NCBI GenBank assembly: GCA_029259745.1 | Contig: JAJDEO010000017.1 | Span: 62,001-126,000, forward strand | Reading direction: 5' to 3' | DNA from: Planctomycetota bacterium | GTDB lineage: Bacteria; Planctomycetota; B15-G4 | DNA: 64,000 nt | Shown here: positions 24,349 through 32,449 of the stretch, in pieces | How the letters are laid out: every line of letters begins with the position of its first letter | How positions within the stretch are numbered: position 1 is the first letter of the stretch | Position numbers and translations under genes: made by a program | Notes under the pieces: model-generated | What the model was told of the DNA's origin: nothing | Database searches by the model: none | What the model saw: the letters and a program-made list of their open reading frames with translations, nothing else

Positions 24349-26178
24349 ATGTCGAGAACGAGAGTCCCACTGACGGCGCGCGCGCTGCTCGCGCTCCTCT
24401 GCTACGCCTTCCTGCCCCTCGCCCCCGGGACGGCCGTCCACGCCCAGACGCCCGCCGCCGAGGACGTCGTGGCGCCCGCCGTGTTCGACAGCCCGCGGGC
24501 CGTCATCGAGACGTTCATCGCGGCCATGGTCGACGTCGAGCACGGCGACGCCGAACGCCTCGCCGATGCCGTCAGCTGCCTCGACCTCAGCGACCTCAGC
24601 GAGTTGCTGCGCGACGAGTCTGGAGGAGAGCTCGCCGTCAGCCTCAAGGAGGTGATGGACAAGCTGCACATCGTCGTGGTCGAACTGTTGCCCGGCGATT
24701 GGTGGGGCCAGGACGACTACATCTGGGACGACTCGCTCGAGAGCGGATCCATCGCCGTCGTCAAGACGGCCGACGGGGCGTGGCTGTTCTCGCGTGACAC
24801 CGTGTCGGCGATCCCCGCCATGCTCAGCGAGGTCGCGACGCGCACACGACTCACCGGCGGCGAGACGACCGGCGAGGTGCTGCGACGCGTGGCTCCTGCG
24901 CGTTGGCTGCGAACGCAGATCTCAGAGCAGCCCGCAGCGTCGTGGCTGCTGAGCGGCAGCGTGCTCGGCCTCGAGAACTTCCAGTGGGTCGGGCTCGGCG
25001 CGTTGACACTGCTCGGCGTGCTCGTCGACTTCTTGCTCGTCCTCGTGCTCACGGTCGTCGTGCGCATGATCCTGCACTACCGCAAGCTGAAGGTGGAGAT
25101 CTCGACACTGACGCGCGCCTTGCGCCCGTTCGGTTGGTCGATCATGGCGCTCGCGTGGAGCTACGGGCTGCCTTATCTCGGCCTGCCCCAGAGCCTGGCC
25201 GTGCCGCTGAAGGTGATCTTCGAGTTCATGATCGCGGCAACGTTCGTCTGGGGCACGTACCGCCTCGTCGACATCTTGCACGAGGCGCTCACGAGCTGGG
25301 CCGAAGGCACGAGCAACCGACTCGACGACTTGATGGTGCCGCTCGTCTGCAAGTCGCTCAAGGTGCTCGTCGTCGTCATCGGCGCCGTGTTCCTCGCGCA
25401 CGAACTCACGTTCGACGTGCGCGGCCTGCTCACCGGCCTCGGGCTCGGCGGCCTCGCGTTCGCTCTCGCGGCGCAGGACGTCGTGAAGAACCTCTTCGGC
25501 TCGTTCACGGTGATCGCCGCGCGCACCTTCGAGGTCGGCGACTGGGTCGTGATCGGCGAGATCGAGGGAACTGTCGAGGCCGTGGGCTTTCGCAGCACGC
25601 AGATCCGCACGTTCTACAACTCGCTCATCTCGCTGCCCAACAGCGCCCTCATCACGACGGCCGTCGACAACCTCGGCAAGCGCTCGTTCCGTCGCTACAA
25701 GACGCGCCTCTCGCTCACCTACTCGACGCCTCCCGAGAAGATCTCCGCCTTCTGCGAGGGGGTCCGGGAACTCGTGCGACGCCATCCCTACACGCGCAAA
25801 GACTACTACCAGGTCTATCTCAACGACTTCTCGAGCGCGTCGCTCGACGTCCTGCTCTACATCTTCTTCGCGGCACCTGACTGGAGCACGGAGCTGCGCG
25901 AACGCGAGCGTCTGATGCTCGACATCCTGCGCCTCGCGCGACAGCTCGGCGTCGAGTTCGCCTTCCCGACGCAGACGCTCCACCTGCGGCGTGCGAGCGG
26001 CGAGGAGCCGTCGCCCGAACCGTGGGCGCCTCGCGACTCAGTCTCCGATGCCGCGCTCTCGGGACGCAGCACGGCGCGCTCGATCATCCGCGACTTCGAA
26101 CTCGACGGTGAGCGGCCACCGCCGGTGGTCATCTCGAGCGACTCGGCGCTCCACGGCGGCGATGCAGGGGATGGTTGA
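24349..26178 (+). CDS. MscS-family mechanosensitive channel with N-terminal periplasmic extension
   Basis: 609 residues. Signal peptide (~1-35), an extracytoplasmic alpha/beta region (~40-200), about four membrane helices (~225-375) and the MscS pore helix/beta domain: FALAAQDVVKNLFGSFTVIAA then GDWVVIGEIEGTVEAVGFRSTQIRTFYN and LISLPNS. The cytoplasmic C-terminal domain ends around residue 550, followed by a polar tail. It should release solutes on hypo-osmotic shock. The ATG chosen gives a proper signal peptide and lies just after a TATCAT box; the open frame extends 19 codons further up but only with low-quality sequence. Confidence 0.88.
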   Translation: MSRTRVPLTARALLALLCYAFLPLAPGTAVHAQTPAAEDVVAPAVFDSPRAVIETFIAAMVDVEHGDAERLADAVSCLDLSDLSELLRDESGGELAVSLKEVMDKLHIVVVELLPGDWWGQDDYIWDDSLESGSIAVVKTADGAWLFSRDTVSAIPAMLSEVATRTRLTGGETTGEVLRRVAPARWLRTQISEQPAASWLLSGSVLGLENFQWVGLGALTLLGVLVDFLLVLVLTVVVRMILHYRKLKVEISTLTRALRPFGWSIMALAWSYGLPYLGLPQSLAVPLKVIFEFMIAATFVWGTYRLVDILHEALTSWAEGTSNRLDDLMVPLVCKSLKVLVVVIGAVFLAHELTFDVRGLLTGLGLGGLAFALAAQDVVKNLFGSFTVIAARTFEVGDWVVIGEIEGTVEAVGFRSTQIRTFYNSLISLPNSALITTAVDNLGKRSFRRYKTRLSLTYSTPPEKISAFCEGVRELVRRHPYTRKDYYQVYLNDFSSASLDVLLYIFFAAPDWSTELRERERLMLDILRLARQLGVEFAFPTQTLHLRRASGEEPSPEPWAPRDSVSDAALSGRSTARSIIRDFELDGERPPPVVISSDSALHGGDAGDG

Positions 26179-26183
26179 AACGA

Positions 26184-26219
26184 CACGTGGCCGTATCCGT
26201 TTCCGGATACGGCCACGTG
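26184..26219. terminator. perfect 16-bp hairpin between convergent genes
   Basis: CACGTGGCCGTATCCG, loop TTTC, then the exact reverse complement. It begins 6 nt after the MscS stop and 34 nt from the stop of the convergent lipoprotein gene. There is no T-run on either side, so a bidirectional, U-tract-less terminator or an mRNA end protector is likely. Confidence 0.65.
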
Positions 26220-26252
26220 AGGACGCTGAGAAGCGGTCGGGTCGAGAGCCGT

Positions 26253-26888
26253 TCAGCGCGGTTGAGACACTTCGATCACTGGATCTGCAACGAGTGCCCC
26301 GTTGCGTTCGATGAACACCTGGACGTCGACGTCGTCACCGTTCTTCGGCACATGCACGAGCACGCTGATGTCATCGCTCGTCGTTGACATGCCATTCGCC
26401 TCACCGTGAATCGAGACTTGCCCCTTCTGGCCGGCACTGCTGACGAGCTGCGGGCTTCCGATCACGGACGAGTCACCGTTCGCATCGACTTCTTCGATCA
26501 CGACCTTCGTGAAGAAGCGGTTCGGCTGCGGGAGCGCGCGAACCGTGGCCGTCATGATGAAGTCGCCCATGATGATGGTCGACTCTTCGATGCTCGAGGA
26601 GGAACGCGAATCGTTGGACGTCGAAGCCTGCGCGACGGGGGCCCGATTGTTGTTGTCGTTGGAGCCGTTCCAGCTGTTGTCATACTGCACACTGGCCTGC
26701 GTCGCCGACCACTGGTCGACCTGAGCCTGCGTGTTGTTCGCCTGGACCTCACACTCGGTCGTCGCGCATTCGGACGCCTGGGACTGAGAAGACGAGTTGG
26801 TCGAACTCGAATTGAGACGCTGCGACGGTTGCGCGCAGCCCACCACGAGGCCCACCGTCACGGCGGCCAGCGCGGGCTTGATGAACAT
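26253..26888 (-). CDS. Asn/Ser/Gln-rich lipoprotein of unknown function
   Basis: 211 residues. Starts MFIKPALAAVTVGLVVGC with a lipobox (VVGC, Cys18). A low-complexity region rich in Ser, Asn, Gln and Thr (~20-95) is followed by a predicted beta-rich domain (~100-211: TIIMGDFIMTATVRALP..., FFTKVVIEEVDANGDSS). Two further cysteines (CATTEC) could form a disulfide. No family recognised. The start is set by the lipoprotein signal and a GAGAAGG sequence upstream; the longer open frame runs back through the rfbC gene and is not believable. A stable hairpin lies in the 5' leader. Confidence 0.7.
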   Translation of the reverse strand: MFIKPALAAVTVGLVVGCAQPSQRLNSSSTNSSSQSQASECATTECEVQANNTQAQVDQWSATQASVQYDNSWNGSNDNNNRAPVAQASTSNDSRSSSSIEESTIIMGDFIMTATVRALPQPNRFFTKVVIEEVDANGDSSVIGSPQLVSSAGQKGQVSIHGEANGMSTTSDDISVLVHVPKNGDDVDVQVFIERNGALVADPVIEVSQPR

Positions 26889-26913
26889 CTTGTTGTTGAG
26901 CACCTTCTCGGCT

Positions 26914-26946
26914 CCGAAAGGATTGTTGGAGATTCCAACCTTTCGG
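26914..26946 (-). promoter_or_regulatory. leader hairpin of the Asn/Ser/Gln-rich lipoprotein gene
   Basis: CCGAAAGG-(attg)-TTGGA-gat-TCCAA-CCTTTCGG: 13 paired bases with a 4-nt bulge, ending 25 nt upstream of the start codon on the minus strand. It may be the terminator of rfbC (whose stop is 26 bp further upstream), a 5'-mRNA stabiliser or an RNA regulatory element. Confidence 0.5.
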
Positions 26947-26971
26947 ACCATGAACCTATGCGTCTTGAGCT

Positions 26972-27556
26972 TCAGACCAGGAACGTCGGGACGTGCTCCT
27001 CCGACAGTTCCGCGAGCAGCGGGGCTTCGGCGTCCTTGCCCGACAGGATCGGCTCGTTGGTGGGCCAATCGATGCCGATCGCAGGGTCGTCCCACCGCAC
27101 ACCGACCTCGTAGCCCGGATCGTAGAGGTCGGTACACTTGTACTCGACCTCGGCCGTCTCGCTGACGACGCAGAAACCGTGGAGGTAGCCCGGCGGAACG
27201 TAGATCTGCTTCGCGTTCTCATCCGTCAGCGTCACGCCGAACCACTGACCGTGCGTGGGAGAGCCACGGCGCATGTCGACGGCCACGTCGAAGATCTCGC
27301 CCTGCAGAACCCGCACGAGCTTGCCCTGCGGTTTGCGCCACTGAGCGTGCAGGCCGCGCAGGGTGCCGCGCGCGCTCTTGCTGTGGTTGTCCTGCACGAA
27401 GGGCAGCTCGATGCCCGCGTCGCGGTACTCGTCGACGTGATAGGACTGGAAGAAGAACCCGCGGTCGTCGCGGTGCACCTTCGGTTCGAGAACGATCACA
27501 CCATCGAGGTGCGTGGTGGTGACGTCGACCAACGCTCGACTCCAAGCCAGGATCAC
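26972..27556 (-). CDS. rfbC: dTDP-4-dehydrorhamnose 3,5-epimerase
   Basis: 194 residues, close to the usual 180-185. Cupin epimerase with family motifs: EPKVHRDDRGFFFQSYH, the catalytic His region (RGTLRGLHAQ), DVAVDMRRGSPTHGQW, YVPPGYLHGFCV and EYKCTDLYDPGYEVGVRWDDP. It makes dTDP-4-dehydro-L-rhamnose for cell-surface polysaccharide; no other rml genes are nearby. The longest frame starts with GTG; a TTG eight codons further in, preceded by GGAG, is an alternative start. Divergent from the thioesterase gene. Confidence 0.92.
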   Translation of the reverse strand: MILAWSRALVDVTTTHLDGVIVLEPKVHRDDRGFFFQSYHVDEYRDAGIELPFVQDNHSKSARGTLRGLHAQWRKPQGKLVRVLQGEIFDVAVDMRRGSPTHGQWFGVTLTDENAKQIYVPPGYLHGFCVVSETAEVEYKCTDLYDPGYEVGVRWDDPAIGIDWPTNEPILSGKDAEAPLLAELSEEHVPTFLV

Positions 27557-27699
27557 ATCGGGACGCCCCGGACGGCTCCGAGGCGGACGCTTCTTGTACG
27601 TGAGGCCGGCGTCCGCTGCCAGCGGCGAGCACGAGTGCCGAGCGACTTCTTCGGCTCACAGCCCTCTGGACGACATCGCGGAGCCCGTGAGCGCACTGG

Positions 27700-27705
27700 T
27701 ATCCT
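27700..27705 (+). promoter_or_regulatory. start-proximal -10-like box of the thioesterase gene
   Basis: TATCCT lies 8 nt before the ATG; the 17-base stretch TATC-C-TTCGCCGCCATG differs at a single base from that upstream of the MscS gene. No ribosome-binding sequence is present. Implies a leaderless mRNA. Confidence 0.45.
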
Positions 27706-27713
27706 TCGCCGCC

Positions 27714-28139
27714 ATGGCTCACCCGTACCGCGTCACCTCATCGTTCACCGTGCGGTCCTACGAGACCGACTCTTACGCCCATCTCAACAACGGCGTCTAC
27801 GTGAACTGGTTCGAGCACGGCCGGCTCGACTACCTTCGCGCGCTGGGCTTCAGCTATGACGGCTTCGCCGCGCGGTCGGAGTGGTTTGTCGTGGCCCGGA
27901 CGGAGATCGACTTCCGGCGCGCGCTCGACGAAGGCGATGCGTCTGTGATGACGACGTGGATCGAGGGCTTCGGGCGGACATCCGTCCGCTTCCGCCAGCG
28001 GCTCGAGCTTCAAAGCGAGGGCGGCGGAATCGTCTCGGCGGAGGCCGCCACCGTGATGGCGTTCCGCGCGAACGACGGCGCGACGCCCGTCCCGGACGAC
28101 TTCCGCTCAGCCGTCGAGGCAGCCAGCGACGCGGCCTGA
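27714..28139 (+). CDS. hotdog-fold acyl-CoA thioesterase (YbgC/4-HBT type)
   Basis: 141 residues. Motif YETDSYAHLNNGVYVNWFEHGRLDYL includes the catalytic Asp and the long 'hot-dog sausage' helix of the 4-hydroxybenzoyl-CoA thioesterase/YbgC group. It would hydrolyse a short or aromatic acyl-CoA in the cytoplasm; the natural substrate is unknown. The open frame extends 67 codons upstream through poorly coding sequence, but the ATG chosen matches the family N-terminus and follows a TATCCT box by 8 nt. Confidence 0.87.
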   Translation: MAHPYRVTSSFTVRSYETDSYAHLNNGVYVNWFEHGRLDYLRALGFSYDGFAARSEWFVVARTEIDFRRALDEGDASVMTTWIEGFGRTSVRFRQRLELQSEGGGIVSAEAATVMAFRANDGATPVPDDFRSAVEAASDAA

Positions 28140-28175
28140 CGACTCGCTCTTCAAACGGGCGAGCTTCAAACGGGC

Positions 28176-28208
28176 GAGGGCGCCACGGCGAGTTGCCGTG
28201 ACGCCCTC
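28176..28208. terminator. 14-bp hairpin between convergent thioesterase and coiled-coil genes
   Basis: GAGGGCGcCACGGC pairs with GCCGTGaCGCCCTC (13 of 14 pairs) around a GAGTT loop. It is centred between two convergent stop codons (about 30-37 nt from each) and has no T-run. A 13-bp direct repeat (TCAAACGGGCGAG, at 28151 and 28166) partly overlaps its left arm. Confidence 0.55.
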
Positions 28209-28237
28209 AACACCCCGTGCAGCGTGATCCCGCGAGA

Positions 28238-29149
28238 TCAGCGCTCGCGCAGTGCGCGGCTTGACATCGACTCGAAGGCCGCGCCGTCGACGGCGTTCAA
28301 CTCGGCTGCCGGCTCGAGGCCTTCACGCTGCATGCGAACCTGCATGCGGGCGATCTCCTCGTAGTCGGCCATGTCGTCGTTCGTCGACAGGAACTCGAGT
28401 TCGGCTTCCTGACGAGCACGCAGCTCCGAGAGGCGCGAGGTGAGCTGGTCGAGGCTCTTGACCTCGTAGCGGCTGCATTCCTCGATCGTCTCGTTGCGCT
28501 CTTCGATGAGCTCGATCAGACGGTCGTTGCGAGCGATCGCATCGACCTGACGCTCGAGCTGCGAGATCTGTGTCTGGAACTGCGACCGTTCGGCCTTGAG
28601 CTCGACGTGGAGCTTCTCGAGACGGTCGGCCTGTTGGACGAGATAGGTGAGATCACGCTCGGCATCCAGGGCCTGCATCGCGTACGAAACCTTCATTTGC
28701 TCGAGCTGGTCGGCACGCGTCAGGGCTTGCTTGACGCTGATCGTGCGGTTGTCGAAGCGGATGGTCTGGAAAGGCGACGAGGAGCTGTGCGAAGCGGCGG
28801 TCGCCTGAGCGAGCATCGGTTCGAGGACGCCGAGGTCGCGTTCTGCAAGAGCGACGACGCCGTGGGCGACATCACGCTCATCGCTGAGCTCGGCAATGTT
28901 GCGGTTCAGCTCCGCGAGATCAGACGAGACCTGTTGGATGCGCTCGGGGTACTCCGCTTCGAGCTGCTTGAGCTGTGCGCGGAGAGCGACCGGGTCTTCG
29001 ATGTTCGCGTCGATCGCGCTGAGCACCGAGGTCTTGGCCTGCGTGAAGAGGGCCGACGCGCGTTCGGGGCCGGCCAGGGTGAGGGCTCCGGCAGCGGCAA
29101 GACCGCTGATGACGCCGAACCGGAGGAAGGACTTGAAGAAGCAAGCCAT
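28238..29149 (-). CDS. secreted or membrane-anchored coiled-coil protein
   Basis: 303 residues. A hydrophobic N-terminal segment (FLRFGVISGLAAAGALTLAG, ~8-28) serves as signal peptide or anchor; the rest is almost all helix with strong heptad coiled coils (~55-110 and ~165-270, rich in E, Q, R, L). No family domain recognised. AAAGGAA lies upstream of the ATG. Genes of this style, one hydrophobic segment plus long coiled coil, occur near sigma factors in related genomes (recollection, not checked). A structural or envelope role is a guess. Confidence 0.7.
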   Translation of the reverse strand: MACFFKSFLRFGVISGLAAAGALTLAGPERASALFTQAKTSVLSAIDANIEDPVALRAQLKQLEAEYPERIQQVSSDLAELNRNIAELSDERDVAHGVVALAERDLGVLEPMLAQATAASHSSSSPFQTIRFDNRTISVKQALTRADQLEQMKVSYAMQALDAERDLTYLVQQADRLEKLHVELKAERSQFQTQISQLERQVDAIARNDRLIELIEERNETIEECSRYEVKSLDQLTSRLSELRARQEAELEFLSTNDDMADYEEIARMQVRMQREGLEPAAELNAVDGAAFESMSSRALRER

Positions 29150-29163
29150 GGGTGTGTTCCTTT

Positions 29164-29185
29164 TACTTGGGATCTACTTGGGATC
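29164..29185. repeat. perfect 11-bp tandem duplication
   Basis: TACTTGGGATC occurs twice head to tail, 15 bp upstream of the coiled-coil gene's start and directly next to its ribosome-binding sequence. Probably a recent slippage duplication in the leader or promoter region. Confidence 0.75.
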
Positions 29186-29395
29186 GTTGCTGGGGCCGGG
29201 GGTCGGCCCGGGGGTACGGCGGCCTCTATGGGAAGGCTGAGGCGCGAATTTCAGGTCTGAGCGTGAACGACCAGAAAAACCACGCGCTTCTCCATGGCCC
29301 TGCCGCGGCCCCGCCACGGTCCCGTCTCACCTCCGGGATCGCCGGATGGAATAGACTGTCAGGGCGCGCATCCGCGCTTCCGTCCCGTCTCACCC

Positions 29396-30151
29396 ATGGT
29401 TGCCCACGCAATGCTCAGCAATCTGACCACGAACTTCATCGGGCGCCTGCGCGCCCGCGATCCCGCAGCGTGGTTCGAACTCTGGGAGACATTCGGCCCC
29501 ATCCTGCGCGCCCAGCTCTCGAAGTGGGGCGGTGGACGCATCGGCGTCGAGACGGTTCAGGACCTCTCGCAAGAGACGATGGCAGCGCTTTCCACGGCCA
29601 TCGATCGTCACGACCCCAGCAAGGGAGCGCGTTTCTCGACGTGGCTCCTCGCGATCGCGAAGCACACGTTGGGCGGCGAGATGGACCGCCGCATGGCTCT
29701 CAAGCGCGGCGCGGGCAAGAAGCCCATCGAACTCGATGAAGGCTGGATGGGCGAGTCGGGCTCGGGAGCACCGAGCAAGGGCTACGAAGAAGCCGTGTTC
29801 GCGGCGAAGGTCGAACTCGCCATCCGCACGGTCGAGCGCGAAGCCGAGTTCATGGACTTCCAGATCTACCGCATGCGCGTCTTCGACGGCACGTCGGGGA
29901 AGGCCGTTGCCGAGTCGGTCGGCGTCTCGGAACCCACCGTCAGCAGGCGTCTCACGAAGATCCGGAGCCTGCTGCACGCGACCCTCTCGGAGATCATCGC
30001 CAAGTATTCCTTCACGAAGGAAGAAATGGAGGAAGCGGCCCGAAAGGGCCTCGACCCCAATCCCAACAAGGCCGCCGACGCGCTTTTCGATGAAGCGCTC
30101 GCTGAGATTTATCACCGTCACATCCAGACGCGCGAAGGCCAACAGGCGTAA
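29396..30151 (+). CDS. ECF-like sigma-70 family factor (planctomycete kinase-linked type)
   Basis: 251 residues. Region 2: VQDLSQETMAALSTAIDRHDPSKGARFSTWLLAIAKHTLGGEMDRR. Region 4 helix-turn-helix: GTSGKAVAESVGVSEPTVSRRLTKIRSLL. A C-terminal extension of ~60 residues (KYSFTKEEMEEAARKG...) goes beyond classical ECF factors. The neighbouring gene encodes a membrane-bound Ser/Thr kinase; ECF groups tied to kinases are described in Planctomycetota. It would direct RNA polymerase to a special regulon, probably including its own operon. The start could instead be the ATG five codons later. A TAGACT -10-like box lies at 29352. Confidence 0.85.
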   Translation: MVAHAMLSNLTTNFIGRLRARDPAAWFELWETFGPILRAQLSKWGGGRIGVETVQDLSQETMAALSTAIDRHDPSKGARFSTWLLAIAKHTLGGEMDRRMALKRGAGKKPIELDEGWMGESGSGAPSKGYEEAVFAAKVELAIRTVEREAEFMDFQIYRMRVFDGTSGKAVAESVGVSEPTVSRRLTKIRSLLHATLSEIIAKYSFTKEEMEEAARKGLDPNPNKAADALFDEALAEIYHRHIQTREGQQA

Positions 30152-30186
30152 CGCCGATCCCCTGGGTGACCGAGGAGCAGACGCTC

Positions 30187-32298
30187 ATGTCCGGCGCCGC
30201 CGTCTTGCCACTCGCCATCATCATGTACTTGGCCCTCGTGGTCAGTGCTGTCTGGCTCATCGTCAAGCTCTTGATGGGCGTCGGCTGGGCCATCGGATCA
30301 CTCTTCCGCGGCATCGGCTTCATCGTCGGACGCACCATCCGGTTCACGCGTGACGAGATCGTCGACACGATGTCCGGCGTGGGCGGCGCGATCACCTCGG
30401 TCTTCTTCCTGCCGCTGATCCTGCTGAACATCATCGTGGGACGCTGGTCGACAGCCAACCACTACGGACGCGCCCTCGAACGCGAGGTTCTGCGCGTCGG
30501 ACGCTCTGCCTACCGCGTCGCGATCGGCAACCCGGCCCGTCTCTTCGGGCTGCACGGACTCACCGAGGGCATCGAGCACCGCGTCCCCGAAGCCATCGCC
30601 CAGGCACCCTCCACCCGCGGCCGCTCCTCGCACTTCGACGGCTACCGCGTGACGGGGACGCTGCAAGCCGGCGGCTCCGGCGCGAAGCTCTACTTGGCCG
30701 ATCCATCCAAGGGCAAGCTGCGTGAGTTCGCAGCCCAGGGGCTGATGACGCCGAGCAAGGTCGTCATCAAGTCGTTCTCCCTCGACCAGGGCTCGACGCT
30801 GCCGCAGATCGTGCGTGAGAGCCGCGCGCTCGAGGCCGCCAAGTCGATGGGCATGGTGCTCGACCACGACATGAACCCGTCGCGTTTCTACTACGCGATG
30901 CCGTACGTGCCGGGCGAAGACCTCGGAATCGTCGGCGGCAAGCTGCACGGTCGTTCGGGCACGGCGGGTCTCTCGGACCAGTCGCTCAACGAGGCCCTCG
31001 GCTACGCGTCCGACCTGCTCGAGACGCTGGACCGCTTCCACACCGGCGGCCTGTGGCACAAGGACATCAAGCCCAACAACGTCATCGTCAGCGCTGGCCG
31101 AGCGCACCTCGTCGACTTCGGCCTGACGACGCCGCTGCAGTCGGCACTCACGCTCACGACGCACGGCACGGAGTACTTCCGTGACCCCGAGATGGTGCGC
31201 CTCGCGCTCAAGGGCGTGAAGGTGCACGAAGTCGACGGCGTGAAGTTCGACATCTACGGTGTCGGTGCCCTGCTCTTCTCGCTGCTCGAGAACAGCTTCC
31301 CGGCCCATGGCAGCCTCAGTCAGATCACGAAGCGCTGCCCCGACACGCTGCGTTGGATCGTCCGCCGCGCCATGGCCGACATGCAGAACCGCTACGGCAG
31401 CGCTCGCGAGATGCTCGCCGATCTCGAAACGGTCCTGGCTGCATCCGACCCGTTCAAGGTCAAGCCTGCCGAGCTGCCGTCCATGCGTGGTGGCGTCAAG
31501 GCCAGCACGATCAACCGCATCGAACGCGCCATCCCCTTCGCCGGCGCGCCGTCGCCCTGGCCGATCCCCGACGCGCCGAGCGACGATGTCTCCGCACGGC
31601 GTGTCGCTGCCTCGGCCGCGCTCACCACGGCCACGCCTCGCAACCGCACGGGCGTCCGCTGGGGTGTCCTCGCGGCCGTCGTCATGCTCACCGCATCCGC
31701 GGCCGGCTTCTTCGGCATGCTCTTCGTCGGCGGGACACGCATGGTCTCCAACACGTCGTCGACGGCGAGTGCACCGGTGCCGCCCGCGCCCCGCCCCGCC
31801 AGTGAGGCGAGCATCGGCTGGATCACCACGCAGAGCGACGATCTCGTCACGGCTCCACGCGCTCCGGCCAACGCCGGTCCGATCCTCGTCCTCACGGACC
31901 TCGGTGACGCGGGGCACGAGTCGGTCGCTTCGATGATCGTCAATGCCTTGGACGAGGTTGGTTACGACGTCGTCTGCGAGTCGAGTGAGTGTGGCGATCG
32001 GACGCCCTGCCAGCTCACGCTGCTCTCCAGCGCCGAGTACGTGATCCGCCAGCGCCCGCTCTCGGCGTCGCTCGACGAGAACTCGTCGCTCGGTGACGAC
32101 CTCGCCCGCTTCCTCGACGGCAGCGAGGCGGAAGACCTCCACGCGATCCTGCTGCTGTCCTCGGACGGCAAGTCGCTCGACAAGCACCTGATCACGCGCT
32201 CCTCGCGCGACACGCAGGCGCTCATGCCGGTGCTCTCGAGCTCCGCCAAGCACCGCGGCAGCAAGTCGTACGCGCAAACCGTCAAGCGCACTCTCTGA
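30187..32298 (+). CDS. membrane-anchored serine/threonine protein kinase (non-RD)
   Basis: 703 residues, from the ATG preceded by GAGGAG; a GTG 21 nt upstream is also in frame. Two N-terminal membrane segments (~6-50, ~70-88), then a Hanks-type kinase domain: Lys ~191 in VVIKSF, catalytic loop HKDIKPNN (His ~291, Lys in place of the usual Arg before Asp), DFG (~308). A Pro/Thr-rich linker leads to a single membrane helix (~492-515) and a C-terminal ~170-residue domain of unknown fold. It starts 35 bp after the sigma factor gene, so it probably controls that factor by phosphorylation (inference from family pairs). Confidence 0.87.
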   Translation: MSGAAVLPLAIIMYLALVVSAVWLIVKLLMGVGWAIGSLFRGIGFIVGRTIRFTRDEIVDTMSGVGGAITSVFFLPLILLNIIVGRWSTANHYGRALEREVLRVGRSAYRVAIGNPARLFGLHGLTEGIEHRVPEAIAQAPSTRGRSSHFDGYRVTGTLQAGGSGAKLYLADPSKGKLREFAAQGLMTPSKVVIKSFSLDQGSTLPQIVRESRALEAAKSMGMVLDHDMNPSRFYYAMPYVPGEDLGIVGGKLHGRSGTAGLSDQSLNEALGYASDLLETLDRFHTGGLWHKDIKPNNVIVSAGRAHLVDFGLTTPLQSALTLTTHGTEYFRDPEMVRLALKGVKVHEVDGVKFDIYGVGALLFSLLENSFPAHGSLSQITKRCPDTLRWIVRRAMADMQNRYGSAREMLADLETVLAASDPFKVKPAELPSMRGGVKASTINRIERAIPFAGAPSPWPIPDAPSDDVSARRVAASAALTTATPRNRTGVRWGVLAAVVMLTASAAGFFGMLFVGGTRMVSNTSSTASAPVPPAPRPASEASIGWITTQSDDLVTAPRAPANAGPILVLTDLGDAGHESVASMIVNALDEVGYDVVCESSECGDRTPCQLTLLSSAEYVIRQRPLSASLDENSSLGDDLARFLDGSEAEDLHAILLLSSDGKSLDKHLITRSSRDTQALMPVLSSSAKHRGSKSYAQTVKRTL

Positions 32299-32449
32299 AT
32301 CGCGCGTGCGACGGGCAGTCGTCCCGCGCCGCAACGGTGACCTCCGAGCCCCACCGCAACTCTTGGCTCGGGTGCTAGTTTAGTGCCTCGCGCAATCGAC
32401 GCACGGCGTCGGACGACCCCGCGACACTGACCCCACCCGAGACCGATCG

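Noticed and set aside
32361..32384. Promoter with TTGGCT and TAGTTT before the GH26-like gene
   Set aside because: Spacing between the hexamers is 7 bp, far too short; the -10-like stretch alone is weak.
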